A DNA stretch of 32,050 nucleotides from JAJPHJ01 sp035622315 (GTDB taxonomy: Bacteria > Vulcanimicrobiota > Vulcanimicrobiia > Eremiobacterales > Eremiobacteraceae): positions 1 to 32,050 of the forward strand of contig DASPVP010000090.1 of the NCBI GenBank assembly GCA_035622315.1. Direction: 5' to 3'. Positions 15,662 to 23,383 of the stretch are shown here, in pieces (position 1 is the first letter of the stretch; each line of letters starts with the position of its first letter). The translations under genes were made by a program, and so were the position numbers. The notes beneath the pieces were generated by a model. That model ran no database searches. It was not told the origin of the DNA and was given only the letters and a program-made list of their open reading frames with translations.

Positions 15662-17332
15662 ATGACCTCCGCAAGGCCGGCAAGCTCGCCGGCTTTGCGC
15701 GTTTCCAGGTGCGCGGTGCGCGTCGGGGCGCTCGCGTGCGCGATGGCGATGCTCGCGGCCGGATGCACAAAAGTGGGAACCGCGACGGGTCCGGGGGCCT
15801 CGAACCGCTGGACCGTGCCAGGCGTCGTGCGCATGGCGATCATCGCGGAGCCGAATACGCTGAATCCAGTGCTCAGCGGTTTGATCCAAGAAGGTTACAT
15901 GGAGGGCGCGATCTATGACGGGCTCGTCATGTTCACGCCGTCAGGCGAGCTCGCACCGGATCTTGCGACACAAGTGCCGAGCCAGACGAACGGCGGCATC
16001 AGCGCCGACGGGAAGACGATCACCTATCACCTGCGCCACGGCGTGCGCTGGCAGGACGGCGCACCCTTCACCTCTGCAGACGTGGCCTTCACCTATCAGA
16101 CCTACGTCAATCCCAAGGTCAACAGCTTCTACACCGCCACGTACCAGCGCATCGTCTCCGTGTCGACGCCGGATCCGTACACCGTCGTTCTCCACCTGCG
16201 CAAACCGTTCGCGGCTGCGCTCGTGCAGTTCTTCGAGCGGGCGACCGGCGGTTATGTGATCCCGAAGCACCTCTTGGAACATTCGCCGGACATCAACACC
16301 GACGACTTCAGCAGGCACCCGGTCGGCACGGGCCCGTGGAAGCTCGTGCGCTGGGACCACGGGTCCCTCATTGTGCTGCGTGCCAATGGCGACTATTTCG
16401 CCGGTGCCCCGCACGTCGATGAAGTGGACGTCCGCATCGTCGCAAACCCGGACACACAGCTCGAGATGGTCCGCAGCCACGAGCTGGACCTCGCCGCGCA
16501 ACTCGTCCCTTCGCAGTACGCGCAGCTGCAGTCCATCGCGGGAGTGCGCGCGGTGCTGCGGCCGACCTACCTCGAGCGCTTCCTCACCTTCAACTTGCGC
16601 CATGCGCCGTTCGGTGACCCGACGGTTCGGCGTGCGCTCGCCCTCGCGCTCGACCGGGCGCGGATCGTGCAGACCGCATATAATGGAACGTCGACGCTTG
16701 GGCAGACGCTCATCCCGCCGTGGAGCTGGGCATACGACGGTACCGGTGCTCCGCCGTTTGACCCCGCACTGGCAAGGTCATTGCTCGATCGAGCGGGATG
16801 GACCGTCGGCGCGAACGGCATGCGCGCGAAGAACGGTCAACCGCTCGCCTTCATCTTGTTGAACCAGACCGAGATCACCCCACTCAGCACGATGGCGCAA
16901 GAGATGCAGCGCGCGTGGCGCGACCTCGGCGTGGACGTCCAGATCCGTAACGTGCCCCGCAACGTGATCTACGGCAACCCGGGGCTTGCTACCGACGGCA
17001 AATTCGACGCGCTGATCGACGACTGGGGAGCCGACACCGACCCCGATCGCTCGTTCATGATCGAGACGAAGTCCTTCGCGCCGCTGTCGTATAACGACGC
17101 CTTCTATTCCGACCCCGACGTGGACCGCTGGTCAGAGCAAGCCGTCGCGACATACGATCGCGCCCAGCGCAAAGCGCTCTACTCGCTGATCCAGCGGCGG
17201 ATCAATCGCGATCTACCGTACGTGGGACTCGTGTGGGAAGGGCGGATTTTCGCCGTCAACACTGATTTCTTGAATTTCGAACCCGAAGCTGTGTCCACGG
17301 ACTTTTGGAACTCGCAAGACTGGCGCATCTGA
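15662..17332 (+). CDS. Peptide/oligosaccharide ABC transporter solute-binding lipoprotein (SBP_bac_5)
   Basis: The product is 556 aa from the ATG at 15662, giving a lipobox LAAGC with Cys35. This start puts a strong hairpin (15671-15698) inside the reading frame. A TTG at 15695 or GTG at 15716 would give a more usual 17-24 residue lipoprotein signal, so the start is uncertain. The family signature is clear: NGGISADGKTITYHLRHG, WQDGAPFTSADV, GTGPWKLV, NADYF-like repeats, PTVRRALALALDR and a DWGADTDPD segment. It is a paralogue of the protein at 5855-7507: both have TKVxT after the lipid cysteine, a NxWT tripeptide, and end in FWNS-x-x-W-x-I. No permease or ATPase genes are nearby, so partners must be encoded elsewhere or the protein is shared. 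Confidence 0.92.
   Translation: MTSARPASSPALRVSRCAVRVGALACAMAMLAAGCTKVGTATGPGASNRWTVPGVVRMAIIAEPNTLNPVLSGLIQEGYMEGAIYDGLVMFTPSGELAPDLATQVPSQTNGGISADGKTITYHLRHGVRWQDGAPFTSADVAFTYQTYVNPKVNSFYTATYQRIVSVSTPDPYTVVLHLRKPFAAALVQFFERATGGYVIPKHLLEHSPDINTDDFSRHPVGTGPWKLVRWDHGSLIVLRANGDYFAGAPHVDEVDVRIVANPDTQLEMVRSHELDLAAQLVPSQYAQLQSIAGVRAVLRPTYLERFLTFNLRHAPFGDPTVRRALALALDRARIVQTAYNGTSTLGQTLIPPWSWAYDGTGAPPFDPALARSLLDRAGWTVGANGMRAKNGQPLAFILLNQTEITPLSTMAQEMQRAWRDLGVDVQIRNVPRNVIYGNPGLATDGKFDALIDDWGADTDPDRSFMIETKSFAPLSYNDAFYSDPDVDRWSEQAVATYDRAQRKALYSLIQRRINRDLPYVGLVWEGRIFAVNTDFLNFEPEAVSTDFWNSQDWRI
15671..15699 (+). terminator. Hairpin, probable terminator of the membrane protein gene
   Basis: An 11-bp stem (15671-15681 with 15688-15698), with one G-U pair and a 6-nt loop, lies 31 bp after the membrane protein's stop and is followed by GCGTTT. 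It overlaps the first codons of the longest reading of the binding-protein gene, which argues for a later start there. Confidence 0.5.
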
Positions 17333-17338
17333 ACCCGA

Positions 17339-17374
17339 GTAGCGGAGGACCTTCAGGTCCGCCTACCCCTACGG
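17339..17374. repeat. Palindromic repeat copy B
   Basis: GTAGCGG is followed by a stem with loop TTCA (GGACC/GGTCC core) and then GCCTACCCCTAC. It shares GTAGCGG, ACCTTCAGGT and CGCC with the copy at 11279-11304. One stem pair is swapped from C-G to G-C, keeping the fold. It fills the gap between two convergent genes, and its right edge supplies the TAG stop of the - strand reductase gene. No T-run follows, so it is not a classic terminator. Confidence 0.6.
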
Positions 17375-18382
17375 TTCCGCTCCGACTTTGGCCGAGATGG
17401 GCAGCGTTAGATTGCTCGAGTGGACCGGCTGAACTTTGTTGGCTGGATTGATGTAGACCATCGCCTGGTTCACCGCGATGGCGGCTTCTGACGTACCGCA
17501 GGCGATGAGCTTGAGCTTGCCTGCGTGGGAGATGACGTCGCCCGCCGCCCAGATCCCCTTGATGTTCGTCTCCATGGTGATCGGATCGATCACGACGCCA
17601 TTGCCCGAGGTGGCGATGCCCCAGCGTGCGAGCTCGCCCAGGTCCGACACGAAGCCGAGCGCGCAGAGCACCGCATCGGCGTCGAGCTTCGTCTCTTCCT
17701 TGGTCTTGCTCTGGAGGATCGTCACGGCCTGGACCTTGCCATCGCCGTGGATCTCTTTGACCTCGAAGTCGGGCTGGCGGACCTGGATCGATGACTGCCG
17801 CAGCAACTCCACGCTGTGCGCGTGGGCGCGGAACTGCGAGCGATGCACGATGGTCACGGACTTGGCTCGCGGTTCGAGCGCCAGGGCGTAGTCGACCGCC
17901 GAGTCACCGCCGCCGACGACGATGACGCGCAGGTCGGCGAACGTGTCGAAGTTCCGCGCGTAATAGTGCACGCCCCGGTCCTCGAACTGCGCCGCGCTCG
18001 GCGCAGGCAACTTGCGCGGTTTGATCGCGCCGATCCCAGAACAGATGATGATCGTCTTCGTGCGATGCTCGCCCTTGTCGGTTGTGAGCGTGAAGCTGTC
18101 GTCTTCGTTGCGCGCGAGGTTGGTCACTCGCTCCTCGAGACAGACCGCATGCGGCCACTGCATGGCCTGCTCGACGCAACCTTTCACGAGATCGGCCGCG
18201 ATGATGGCGGGGAAACCCGGCATGTCGTAGACGTACTTTTCAGGGTAGAGCGCGTACAGTTGACCGCCGAATTCCGGGAGCGCGTCGATGACTTTGGCCT
18301 TCGCCCCGCGCATGCCGGCGTAGAACAGCGCGAACAGCCCCGTCGGGCCGCCGCCGATCACGGTGATGTCGTACGTCTCCAC
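17369..18382 (-). CDS. Ferredoxin/flavodoxin-NADP reductase, thioredoxin-reductase-like type
   Basis: The product is 337 aa from the GTG at 18382. The frame stays open to 18490, but those 36 residues are Arg-rich and unlike the family, whose N-terminus is the METYDITVIGGGPTG strand seen here. GGGPTG (residues 10-15) binds FAD and GGGDSA (157-162) binds NADPH. FGGQLYALYPEKYVYDMPGFP and the C-terminal GIWAAGDVISHAGKLKLIACGTSEAAIAVN are hallmarks of type 2 ferredoxin-NADP reductases. The CxxC of thioredoxin reductase is absent, as expected for this group. It moves electrons between NADPH and ferredoxin or flavodoxin. It is divergent from a DoxX protein, with 110 bp between starts. Confidence 0.92.
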   Translation of the reverse strand: METYDITVIGGGPTGLFALFYAGMRGAKAKVIDALPEFGGQLYALYPEKYVYDMPGFPAIIAADLVKGCVEQAMQWPHAVCLEERVTNLARNEDDSFTLTTDKGEHRTKTIIICSGIGAIKPRKLPAPSAAQFEDRGVHYYARNFDTFADLRVIVVGGGDSAVDYALALEPRAKSVTIVHRSQFRAHAHSVELLRQSSIQVRQPDFEVKEIHGDGKVQAVTILQSKTKEETKLDADAVLCALGFVSDLGELARWGIATSGNGVVIDPITMETNIKGIWAAGDVISHAGKLKLIACGTSEAAIAVNQAMVYINPANKVQPVHSSNLTLPISAKVGAEP

Positions 18383-18492
18383 GAACGCAGTGCTTCGTGC
18401 GCTCGTCCGCGCGCGCCTCCGACAGGTGGCGCCGCGCACGCCGGGCGAACACACCTCCTCTCGACGACTCGGTGTGAAAGGCTGGAACATCT

Positions 18493-18981
18493 ATGCTGCC
18501 TGCGGCGCAAAAATATGCCACGTGGTTAGGAGTGATGCGCATCGTCACGGGCGCGTTCTGGCTTGCACATGGGATTCCGAAACTCCTGAACCCCGGGTTC
18601 TTCGGCGCGAACGGCATGATGAGCGGCATGGTCACGCAGATGTCGTCCAACGGGTCTGGTTTTTATCAGACGTTCTTGCAAACCGTGGTGCTTCCGCACG
18701 CGGGTCTCTTCAGCTACCTCGTGGCCTGGGGTGAAACGCTGACCGGTGTATCGCTGCTCCTTGGTCTTTTGACCAGCGCCGGCGGCGTTGTCGGCGTCTT
18801 CCTCGCCCTGAACTACTTTCTGATGAAGGGCTCACTCGCCCACATCACGAGTTTGGGCGGCCTCGACTTCGCAGCCATGGAATTGAGCTTCATCAACATC
18901 GTCTTGCCCACAGGCCTCGTTTTCGGGCTCGATGGCATATGGAGACGCGCACCGCGCAACGTGCCCGCGGGTGAAACCTAA
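18493..18981 (+). CDS. DoxX family membrane protein
   Basis: The product is 162 aa. There are four hydrophobic helices: about 12-32, 65-80, 85-110 and 128-148. The DoxX-type phrases are VMRIVTGAFWLAHGIPKL near the start, AWGETLTGVSLLLGLLT and VFLALNYFLMKGS. Family members are small integral membrane proteins, first known as a subunit of a thiosulfate:quinone oxidoreductase; in many bacteria they associate with redox stress functions. The divergent NADP reductase gene supports a redox setting, but no partner can be shown. Confidence 0.85.
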   Translation: MLPAAQKYATWLGVMRIVTGAFWLAHGIPKLLNPGFFGANGMMSGMVTQMSSNGSGFYQTFLQTVVLPHAGLFSYLVAWGETLTGVSLLLGLLTSAGGVVGVFLALNYFLMKGSLAHITSLGGLDFAAMELSFINIVLPTGLVFGLDGIWRRAPRNVPAGET

Positions 18982-19026
18982 CGTGTCCGCGTATTCTTCA
19001 CGCACCGCCACAATCGGAGGAATGTC

Positions 19027-19929
19027 ATGCTGACCAAGACCCCGCGTCCGACGCTCGACGATCTAGACCTTGCGCCAGGCAAGCGCGCCCGGCTGCACCG
19101 GCTGCTCTACGAGTACGGACCCGCGAACGGCACGTTGCTGTTGCTGCCGATCGATCAAGGTCTCGAGCATGGACCGGTCGACTTCTTCGACAATCCCGAC
19201 AGCATCGATCCGGAATTCGAGTTCAAACTGGCGCTCGAAGGCAACTATTCAGGGATCGCGTTGCACTATGGGCTTGCCAGCAAGTACTTCATGAAGTACG
19301 CGGGCAAAGTGCCGCTCGTGCTCAAGATCAACGGTAAGACGAACATCCCGAGCGATGATGACGCGTTTTCACCGATGACCGCATCGGTGGAAGATGCCGT
19401 CCGCATGGGAGCCGACGCGGTCGGATACACGCTCTACGTCGGCAGTCCGGCGCAGGGCACGGATATCGCGCAGCTGACGCATGTCCGAGAGAATTGCGAT
19501 CGTTACGGGATGCCTCTGATCGTCTGGGCCTATCCCCGCGGCAAAGCGGTCAAAGAAAAAGGCGGCCAGGACTCCTTGTATGCGGTCGACTACGCGGCCC
19601 GCGTCGCGTGCGAGATGGGCGCGGACATCGTGAAGCTGAACGAGCCCAAAGTCACGGACAGCGACAAGCAACCGAAACCCTATCCGACCGAGCATCTCTC
19701 CGAAGAGGAGGCCATCCACAAAGTCGTGCGCTCGGCAGGGCGGACGCTCGTGCTCATCTCCGGCGGCAGCAAGATCAGCGATGAGGACTTGATCCACAAG
19801 GCGCGCATCGCGATGGAAGCTGGCGTCACGGGCCTCATCTTCGGCCGCAACGTGTGGCAGCGCCGCTTCGATCAAGCCATGGCGATCACGCAGCGCATCC
19901 AGGATATGCTCAAGGCGTTCGGAGCCTAA
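19027..19929 (+). CDS. fbaB: Class I fructose-bisphosphate aldolase, FbaB/DhnA type
   Basis: The product is 300 aa, with a good GGAGG at 19016-19020 and 6-nt spacing. It reversibly splits fructose 1,6-bisphosphate into glyceraldehyde 3-phosphate and dihydroxyacetone phosphate through a Schiff base. The lysine is probably Lys203 in ADIVKLNEPK. LLPIDQGLEHGP (40-50), LVLKINGKTN, GADAVGYTLYVGS, VWAYPRGKAVKEKGG, ISGGSKISDED and GLIFGRNVWQR match the archaeal/DhnA-type aldolases. This type differs from the class II zinc enzymes and may act in gluconeogenesis. It is monocistronic, followed by two palindromic repeats that end transcription. Confidence 0.93.
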   Translation: MLTKTPRPTLDDLDLAPGKRARLHRLLYEYGPANGTLLLLPIDQGLEHGPVDFFDNPDSIDPEFEFKLALEGNYSGIALHYGLASKYFMKYAGKVPLVLKINGKTNIPSDDDAFSPMTASVEDAVRMGADAVGYTLYVGSPAQGTDIAQLTHVRENCDRYGMPLIVWAYPRGKAVKEKGGQDSLYAVDYAARVACEMGADIVKLNEPKVTDSDKQPKPYPTEHLSEEEAIHKVVRSAGRTLVLISGGSKISDEDLIHKARIAMEAGVTGLIFGRNVWQRRFDQAMAITQRIQDMLKAFGA

Positions 19930-19933
19930 GAAA

Positions 19934-19960
19934 GGGGCGATTTGCAATCGCCCCCTACAT
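19934..19960. repeat. Palindromic repeat copy C
   Basis: A perfect 9-bp stem (19934-19942 with 19946-19954) has a 3-nt loop TGC and is followed by the flank CCTACAT. It starts 4 bp after the aldolase stop. It has the same GGGGCGAT arm and CTACATT flank as the next copy, 36 bp downstream in the same orientation. Confidence 0.65.
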
Positions 19961-19969
19961 TATTGGCGC

Positions 19970-20001
19970 GGGGCGATTTTTGCGATCGCCCCTACATTTT
20001 T
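19970..20001 (+). terminator. Palindromic repeat copy D, terminator with T-run
   Basis: An 8-bp stem (19970-19977 with 19985-19992) with a 7-nt loop is followed by CTACATTTTT. It is a likely rho-independent terminator for the aldolase. Read on the other strand, its flank ATGTAG supplies the last Met codon and the TAG stop of the YciI gene. Confidence 0.7.
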
Positions 20002-20243
20002 GGCCAGCAGCGCAGCTCGAGACGCAGGCCTGCTGCCTTGTAGGGATCGGCCGCGACGAACTTCGCGGCGGCTGCGTCGTCGGCGCACTCCAGCACGTAC
20101 ATGCCCCCGCGCATGTCTTTGAATGGTCCTGAGTCCGTCAGGATGCCGTCCTTTCGGCCCTGCGCGAGGTGCTCGCGGTGCGCGGCCAACGCGCGCTCGC
20201 GTGCGGCCATGTCGGTGTACTCGATGAAAACGACGTATCGCAT
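19992..20243 (-). CDS. YciI-like protein
   Basis: The product is 83 aa, with GGAGAG just upstream of the ATG on the - strand. It is a small ferredoxin-like alpha+beta domain: MRYVVFIEYTD, then AHREHLAQ with His22/His25, GPFKDMRGGMYVLEC and the FVAADPYKAAGL segment with Asp66-Pro67. The His/Asp pair is the proposed active site of YciI proteins; one relative acts as a dehalogenating or cis-enamine enzyme, but most have no known reaction. The final Met and stop codon fall inside palindromic repeat D. It is the last gene of the iscX / LON-domain / Nudix / YciI operon, 12 bp after the Nudix stop. Confidence 0.85.
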   Translation of the reverse strand: MRYVVFIEYTDMAARERALAAHREHLAQGRKDGILTDSGPFKDMRGGMYVLECADDAAAAKFVAADPYKAAGLRLELRCWPKM

Positions 20244-20255
20244 CGCGCCTCTCTC

Positions 20256-20825
20256 CTAATGGAAGACGTCCACAAGCGAGTGCAGGATGCGCCCGGTCGC
20301 GCCCCACACATGGTTGCCGTCGAAGGTGTACGCATAGCGCATGCGCGTCACCCCTCGATACTCCCACTCACCAGCCGACTCCACGCCGGGTTCAAGCAGA
20401 CGCGCGAGCGGCACGCGGATGATGCGGGCGACCTCGAGGGGATCCCCGACGAGCGAGGGGTCGCCAGCGACGTGACCAACCACGGGGGTGATCACGTAGT
20501 TGGAAACCGTCGTGGGCACGTCATCGAGCAATCCGATCACGTCGACCGAACCGCGCGGAAGCGCGAGCTCCTCTTCTGCCTCGCGTAGGGCGGTCTCGAT
20601 CGGACCGGCGTCGCTCGCTTCCGCCGATCCGCCCGGAAAGCATATCTCGCCCTTGTGCTCGAGCACGTTCGCACTGCGTTCGAAGAGCACGAGCTCCAGA
20701 TTCTCGTCCGAACCGAACAGCGGCACGAGCACCGCTGCCGGCCTCGTGCCCGCCTCGGTCAAGGTCGCGCGGGCGCGGACGCCAAGCCTGGATCGCAGCA
20801 CCAGCACGCGCGGTCCAGCCGCCAT
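20256..20825 (-). CDS. Nudix hydrolase, CoA-diphosphatase type
   Basis: The product is 189 aa from the ATG at 20825, 4 bp after the LON-domain gene's stop. Upstream in-frame starts would overlap that gene heavily. The Nudix box is present as GGSAEASDAGPIETALREAEEELAL, with the core REAEEEL; the usual Gly near its end is Ala. The upstream LVLFERSANVLEHKGEICFPGG is the UPF0035 signature that marks CoA pyrophosphatases such as NudL. It should hydrolyse CoA or a related nucleoside diphosphate derivative, using Mg or Mn bound by the box glutamates. Substrate is inferred from the signature only. Confidence 0.88.
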   Translation of the reverse strand: MAAGPRVLVLRSRLGVRARATLTEAGTRPAAVLVPLFGSDENLELVLFERSANVLEHKGEICFPGGSAEASDAGPIETALREAEEELALPRGSVDVIGLLDDVPTTVSNYVITPVVGHVAGDPSLVGDPLEVARIIRVPLARLLEPGVESAGEWEYRGVTRMRYAYTFDGNHVWGATGRILHSLVDVFH

Positions 20826-20829
20826 GCGC

Positions 20830-21507
20830 TCAGTAGTTGCGCGAGAAGCGTGCGACGAACGAGGCCGCTTCCGCAGATTGCGACTGCTGCTCTTTTCGCT
20901 CGCGCGACTGGCGTAAGCGTCTTGTCTCGACTTCGAGCAGAGCAATCTCTGCCCGCAACCGGTCCGACGCCGAGCGGGCTTCGAGGAGACGCTGCTTGGC
21001 GGCAGGCTCGATCTGCAGCGCGTCGGCGATGACCCACGACGAAGCCGCAGGGGGCGCGGGCAATTCGAGGGCGTCAAGCTCCCGGCCGCAGCCGGTCAGC
21101 AATGCTTGCAGATAATCGCGGAAGCGCTCGAGCGCAAGGTCGCGGAGCACCTGAGCGTCGCGCCCGTCGCCGGGCTCATCGATGTAGGACACGGAGGCAT
21201 GCCAAAAAGGCGACATCCCGATCAGCTTCTCCACCTTGAAGCGTCGTTCGCCCACAGCGATGACATAGAGCCGGCCGGCCCCGAGCTTCGTCACCTGGCG
21301 GATCAGGGCCGTCGTGCCGATCTCTACCGGATCCAAGCCGTCGCCGACTTCGAGCCCGTTGCGGTCCAGGAGCACGCCGAAGGGAAGCTGCCGCTCAAGG
21401 CAATGCGTCATGAGGGCCTTGTACCGATCCTCGAAGACGTGCAGGCGCAGCACTGCACCCGGCACGAGGACGGTGTTCAAGACGAAAAGGCCGAGCGATG
21501 AATCCAT
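20830..21507 (-). CDS. LON substrate-binding domain protein
   Basis: The product is 225 aa. It begins with the Lon N-terminal domain pattern: LGLFVLNTVLVPGAVLRLHVFEDRYKALMTHCL, then FGVLLDRNG, IGTTALIRQV and YVIAVGERRFKVE. There is no AAA+ or protease domain, so it is a stand-alone LON domain of the kind found widely in bacteria; it may bind substrates or partners rather than cleave them. The last 45 residues (AAKQRLLEARSASDRL and on) look like a coiled coil. It follows iscX by 22 bp, and the Nudix gene starts 4 bp after its stop. Confidence 0.85.
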   Translation of the reverse strand: MDSSLGLFVLNTVLVPGAVLRLHVFEDRYKALMTHCLERQLPFGVLLDRNGLEVGDGLDPVEIGTTALIRQVTKLGAGRLYVIAVGERRFKVEKLIGMSPFWHASVSYIDEPGDGRDAQVLRDLALERFRDYLQALLTGCGRELDALELPAPPAASSWVIADALQIEPAAKQRLLEARSASDRLRAEIALLEVETRRLRQSRERKEQQSQSAEAASFVARFSRNY

Positions 21508-21529
21508 GGTCGGGATCGCGGCGCGATGC

Positions 21530-21739
21530 TTACGCCTGGTGTGCGAGCTCCTCGCCCCAGGCTTGCGCGATGCGTTCGAGGGTCTGTTCGTCGACTTGTT
21601 CCGGATCGTCTTCGAAATCGTCGAGCTCGGTCACGAGCCGCAGAAGTTCGGGCATCGGCATTTGGGCCGGATCTTCATCCGGATAGCTCTGTGACAGCTC
21701 GTACGCGATGTCCTCGACGTCTTGCCAGGTCAATCCCAC
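21530..21739 (-). CDS. iscX: IscX-like Fe-S assembly protein
   Basis: The product is 69 aa. The start is GTG at 21739, with an excellent AAGGAGGTGA ribosome binding site on the - strand (core 21748-21753, 8-nt spacing). It is strongly acidic, with LTWQDVEDIAYELSQSYPDEDP, ELDDFEDDP and an IAQAWGEE end. This matches IscX (YfhJ), a 66-residue partner of the cysteine desulfurase IscS that binds iron and tunes Fe-S cluster assembly. No other isc gene is in the window; it heads an operon with a LON-domain protein, a Nudix hydrolase and YciI. Confidence 0.88.
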   Translation of the reverse strand: MGLTWQDVEDIAYELSQSYPDEDPAQMPMPELLRLVTELDDFEDDPEQVDEQTLERIAQAWGEELAHQA

Positions 21740-21818
21740 GAGCCCTCACCTCCTTCGGCCACATCGGCGGTCCGAACGCTTCGCGTTCGAGCGCGCCGGC
21801 CCTGCCGTGCGCGCGCCC

Positions 21819-22592
21819 TCACACGATGCCCAAAATGTTGTAACCCGCGTCGACGTAGAGCACCTGTCCGGTGACAGCCGACGAGAGGTCGCTCGCCAAG
21901 AACACCGCCACGTTGCCGACATCCTCTGCGGTCGCGTTGCGCCGCAGCGGAGATTTTGCTGCGACCTCGCTCAGGATCTTTGTGAAATCGCCGACGGCGC
22001 GTGCAGATGCCGTCTTGATGGGCCCCGCCGAGATCGCGTTGACGCGCACGCCGCCTTGCTGGCCCAGGTCCTCTGCCAAGTAGCGGACGGATGACTCGAG
22101 CGCGGCTTTCGCGACGCCCATCACGTTGTAGTTGCGCACTGCGCGGACCGAGCCGAGATAGGTCATCGCCATCACCGATGCTCGTTCGGCGAAGATCGGC
22201 GCGAGGCGTTGGCAGAGCGCGACCAGCGAGTAGGCGCTGATGTCGAGCGCGACGGAAAACCCGGCGCGCGACGTCGAAAAAAACCTCCCCGATAGCTCTT
22301 CCTTGCGCGCGAAGGCCAAGCTGTGCACGAGCACGTCCAGCTTGCCGAACTTCGAGCCGAGGAACGATGCCAGCGCGTCGAGGCTCTCATCTCTGGCGAC
22401 ATCCGCCATCGTCGTCGGTGCGCCGCCGAGCTCGGCCGCGAGCTTCTCGACGTCTTCCTTCGTGCGCTCGCCTTCGTATGTCAGGGCGAGCGACGCCCCG
22501 TGCTCGTGCAGCGCTCGGGCGATCGCCGTCGCGATGCTCCAGCGGTTGGCGACCCCGAGGACGCAGGCGTTCTTGCCGGTGAGCAGCGCCAT
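21819..22592 (-). CDS. fabI: Enoyl-ACP reductase (NADH), FabI type
   Basis: The product is 257 aa, starting 6 bp after the superoxide dismutase stop. FabI reduces the enoyl-ACP double bond in the last step of fatty acid elongation. The SDR fold has a FabI-type cofactor loop (GVANRWSIATAIARAL), a VHSLAFA motif, and catalytic Tyr145/Tyr155 and Lys162 in MTYLGSVRAVRNYNVMGVAK. The 6-residue Tyr-Lys spacing is FabI-specific, as is the C-terminal VTGQVLYVDAGYNILG. Its position behind sod is not functionally obvious. Confidence 0.94.
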   Translation of the reverse strand: MALLTGKNACVLGVANRWSIATAIARALHEHGASLALTYEGERTKEDVEKLAAELGGAPTTMADVARDESLDALASFLGSKFGKLDVLVHSLAFARKEELSGRFFSTSRAGFSVALDISAYSLVALCQRLAPIFAERASVMAMTYLGSVRAVRNYNVMGVAKAALESSVRYLAEDLGQQGGVRVNAISAGPIKTASARAVGDFTKILSEVAAKSPLRRNATAEDVGNVAVFLASDLSSAVTGQVLYVDAGYNILGIV

Positions 22593-22598
22593 CCGCCG

Positions 22599-23216
22599 CT
22601 ACCGCGCGGCGCCCGCGAAACGTTTTCCGACCGCATCCCAGTCGACGACGTTCCACCATGCGTTCAGGTAGTCGGGGCGGCGGTTCTGGTACTTCAGATA
22701 GTAGGCATGTTCCCACACGTCGTTGCCCATGATGGGCTCCAGGCCGTTCGACATGGGATTGTCCTGATTCGCCGTGCTCGTCACGGAGAGTTTGCCGTCG
22801 CGCGATCGGACGAGCCACACCCAGCCGCTGCCGAACTGCTTTGTGCCGGTCTCGACGAACAGCTTCTTGAACGCGTCGAGGTCGCCGAAGGTCGAGCGGA
22901 GCGCGTCGGCGAGCGCGCCGGATGGTGCGCCCGAGCGAGCAGCGGGAGCCATGATCGTCCAGAACATCGAGTGGTTCACGTGACCGCCGCCGTTGTTGCG
23001 GACGGCGGTGCGGATATCTTCTGGGACAGCGCTGAGGTCGCGAATCAACGCTTCCGCCGTCTTGCCCGCAAGCTCTGGGTGTTTCTCGATCGCCGCGTTG
23101 AGGTTGGCGACGTACGCCGCATGGTGTTTGTCATGATGCAGCGTCATCGTCTGGGCGTCGATGGTCGGCTCCAGAGCGTCGTATGCGTACGGAAGCGGCG
23201 GTACTTCAAAAGCCAT
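22599..23216 (-). CDS. Superoxide dismutase, Mn/Fe family
   Basis: The product is 205 aa, with GGAGGA upstream of the ATG on the - strand. It converts superoxide to oxygen and hydrogen peroxide in the cytosol (no signal peptide). Metal ligands are His27 (TMTLHHDKHH), His82 (GGHVNHSMFW), Asp166 and His170 (DVWEHAYYLKY). The second-shell Gln151 in TSTANQDNP is the Mn-type arrangement; Fe-type enzymes place the glutamine near residue 70. The metal is therefore probably Mn, or the enzyme is cambialistic. It is first in a two-gene unit with fabI and is divergent from moaD, with 167 bp between starts. Confidence 0.95.
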   Translation of the reverse strand: MAFEVPPLPYAYDALEPTIDAQTMTLHHDKHHAAYVANLNAAIEKHPELAGKTAEALIRDLSAVPEDIRTAVRNNGGGHVNHSMFWTIMAPAARSGAPSGALADALRSTFGDLDAFKKLFVETGTKQFGSGWVWLVRSRDGKLSVTSTANQDNPMSNGLEPIMGNDVWEHAYYLKYQNRRPDYLNAWWNVVDWDAVGKRFAGAAR

Positions 23217-23383
23217 GGTCTCTTCCTCCGGGAGATGTCGCGATGTGCATGTCAGGGAGGTACCCGTTTTGTGCGGGCGTCACCCATATCCTCGGCCTTC
23301 GTCCGCATGCGACCGCCGCTAGTCGCGCGTTGACGCACCCCCACAAGGACGGCCGCCACGTGTTCGTGGTAGAGAACCTCTCC

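Noticed and set aside
21773..21789. 7-bp hairpin GAACGC-TTC-GCGTTC between fabI and iscX
   Set aside because: It has no T-run on either strand and is too short to call a terminator with any confidence.
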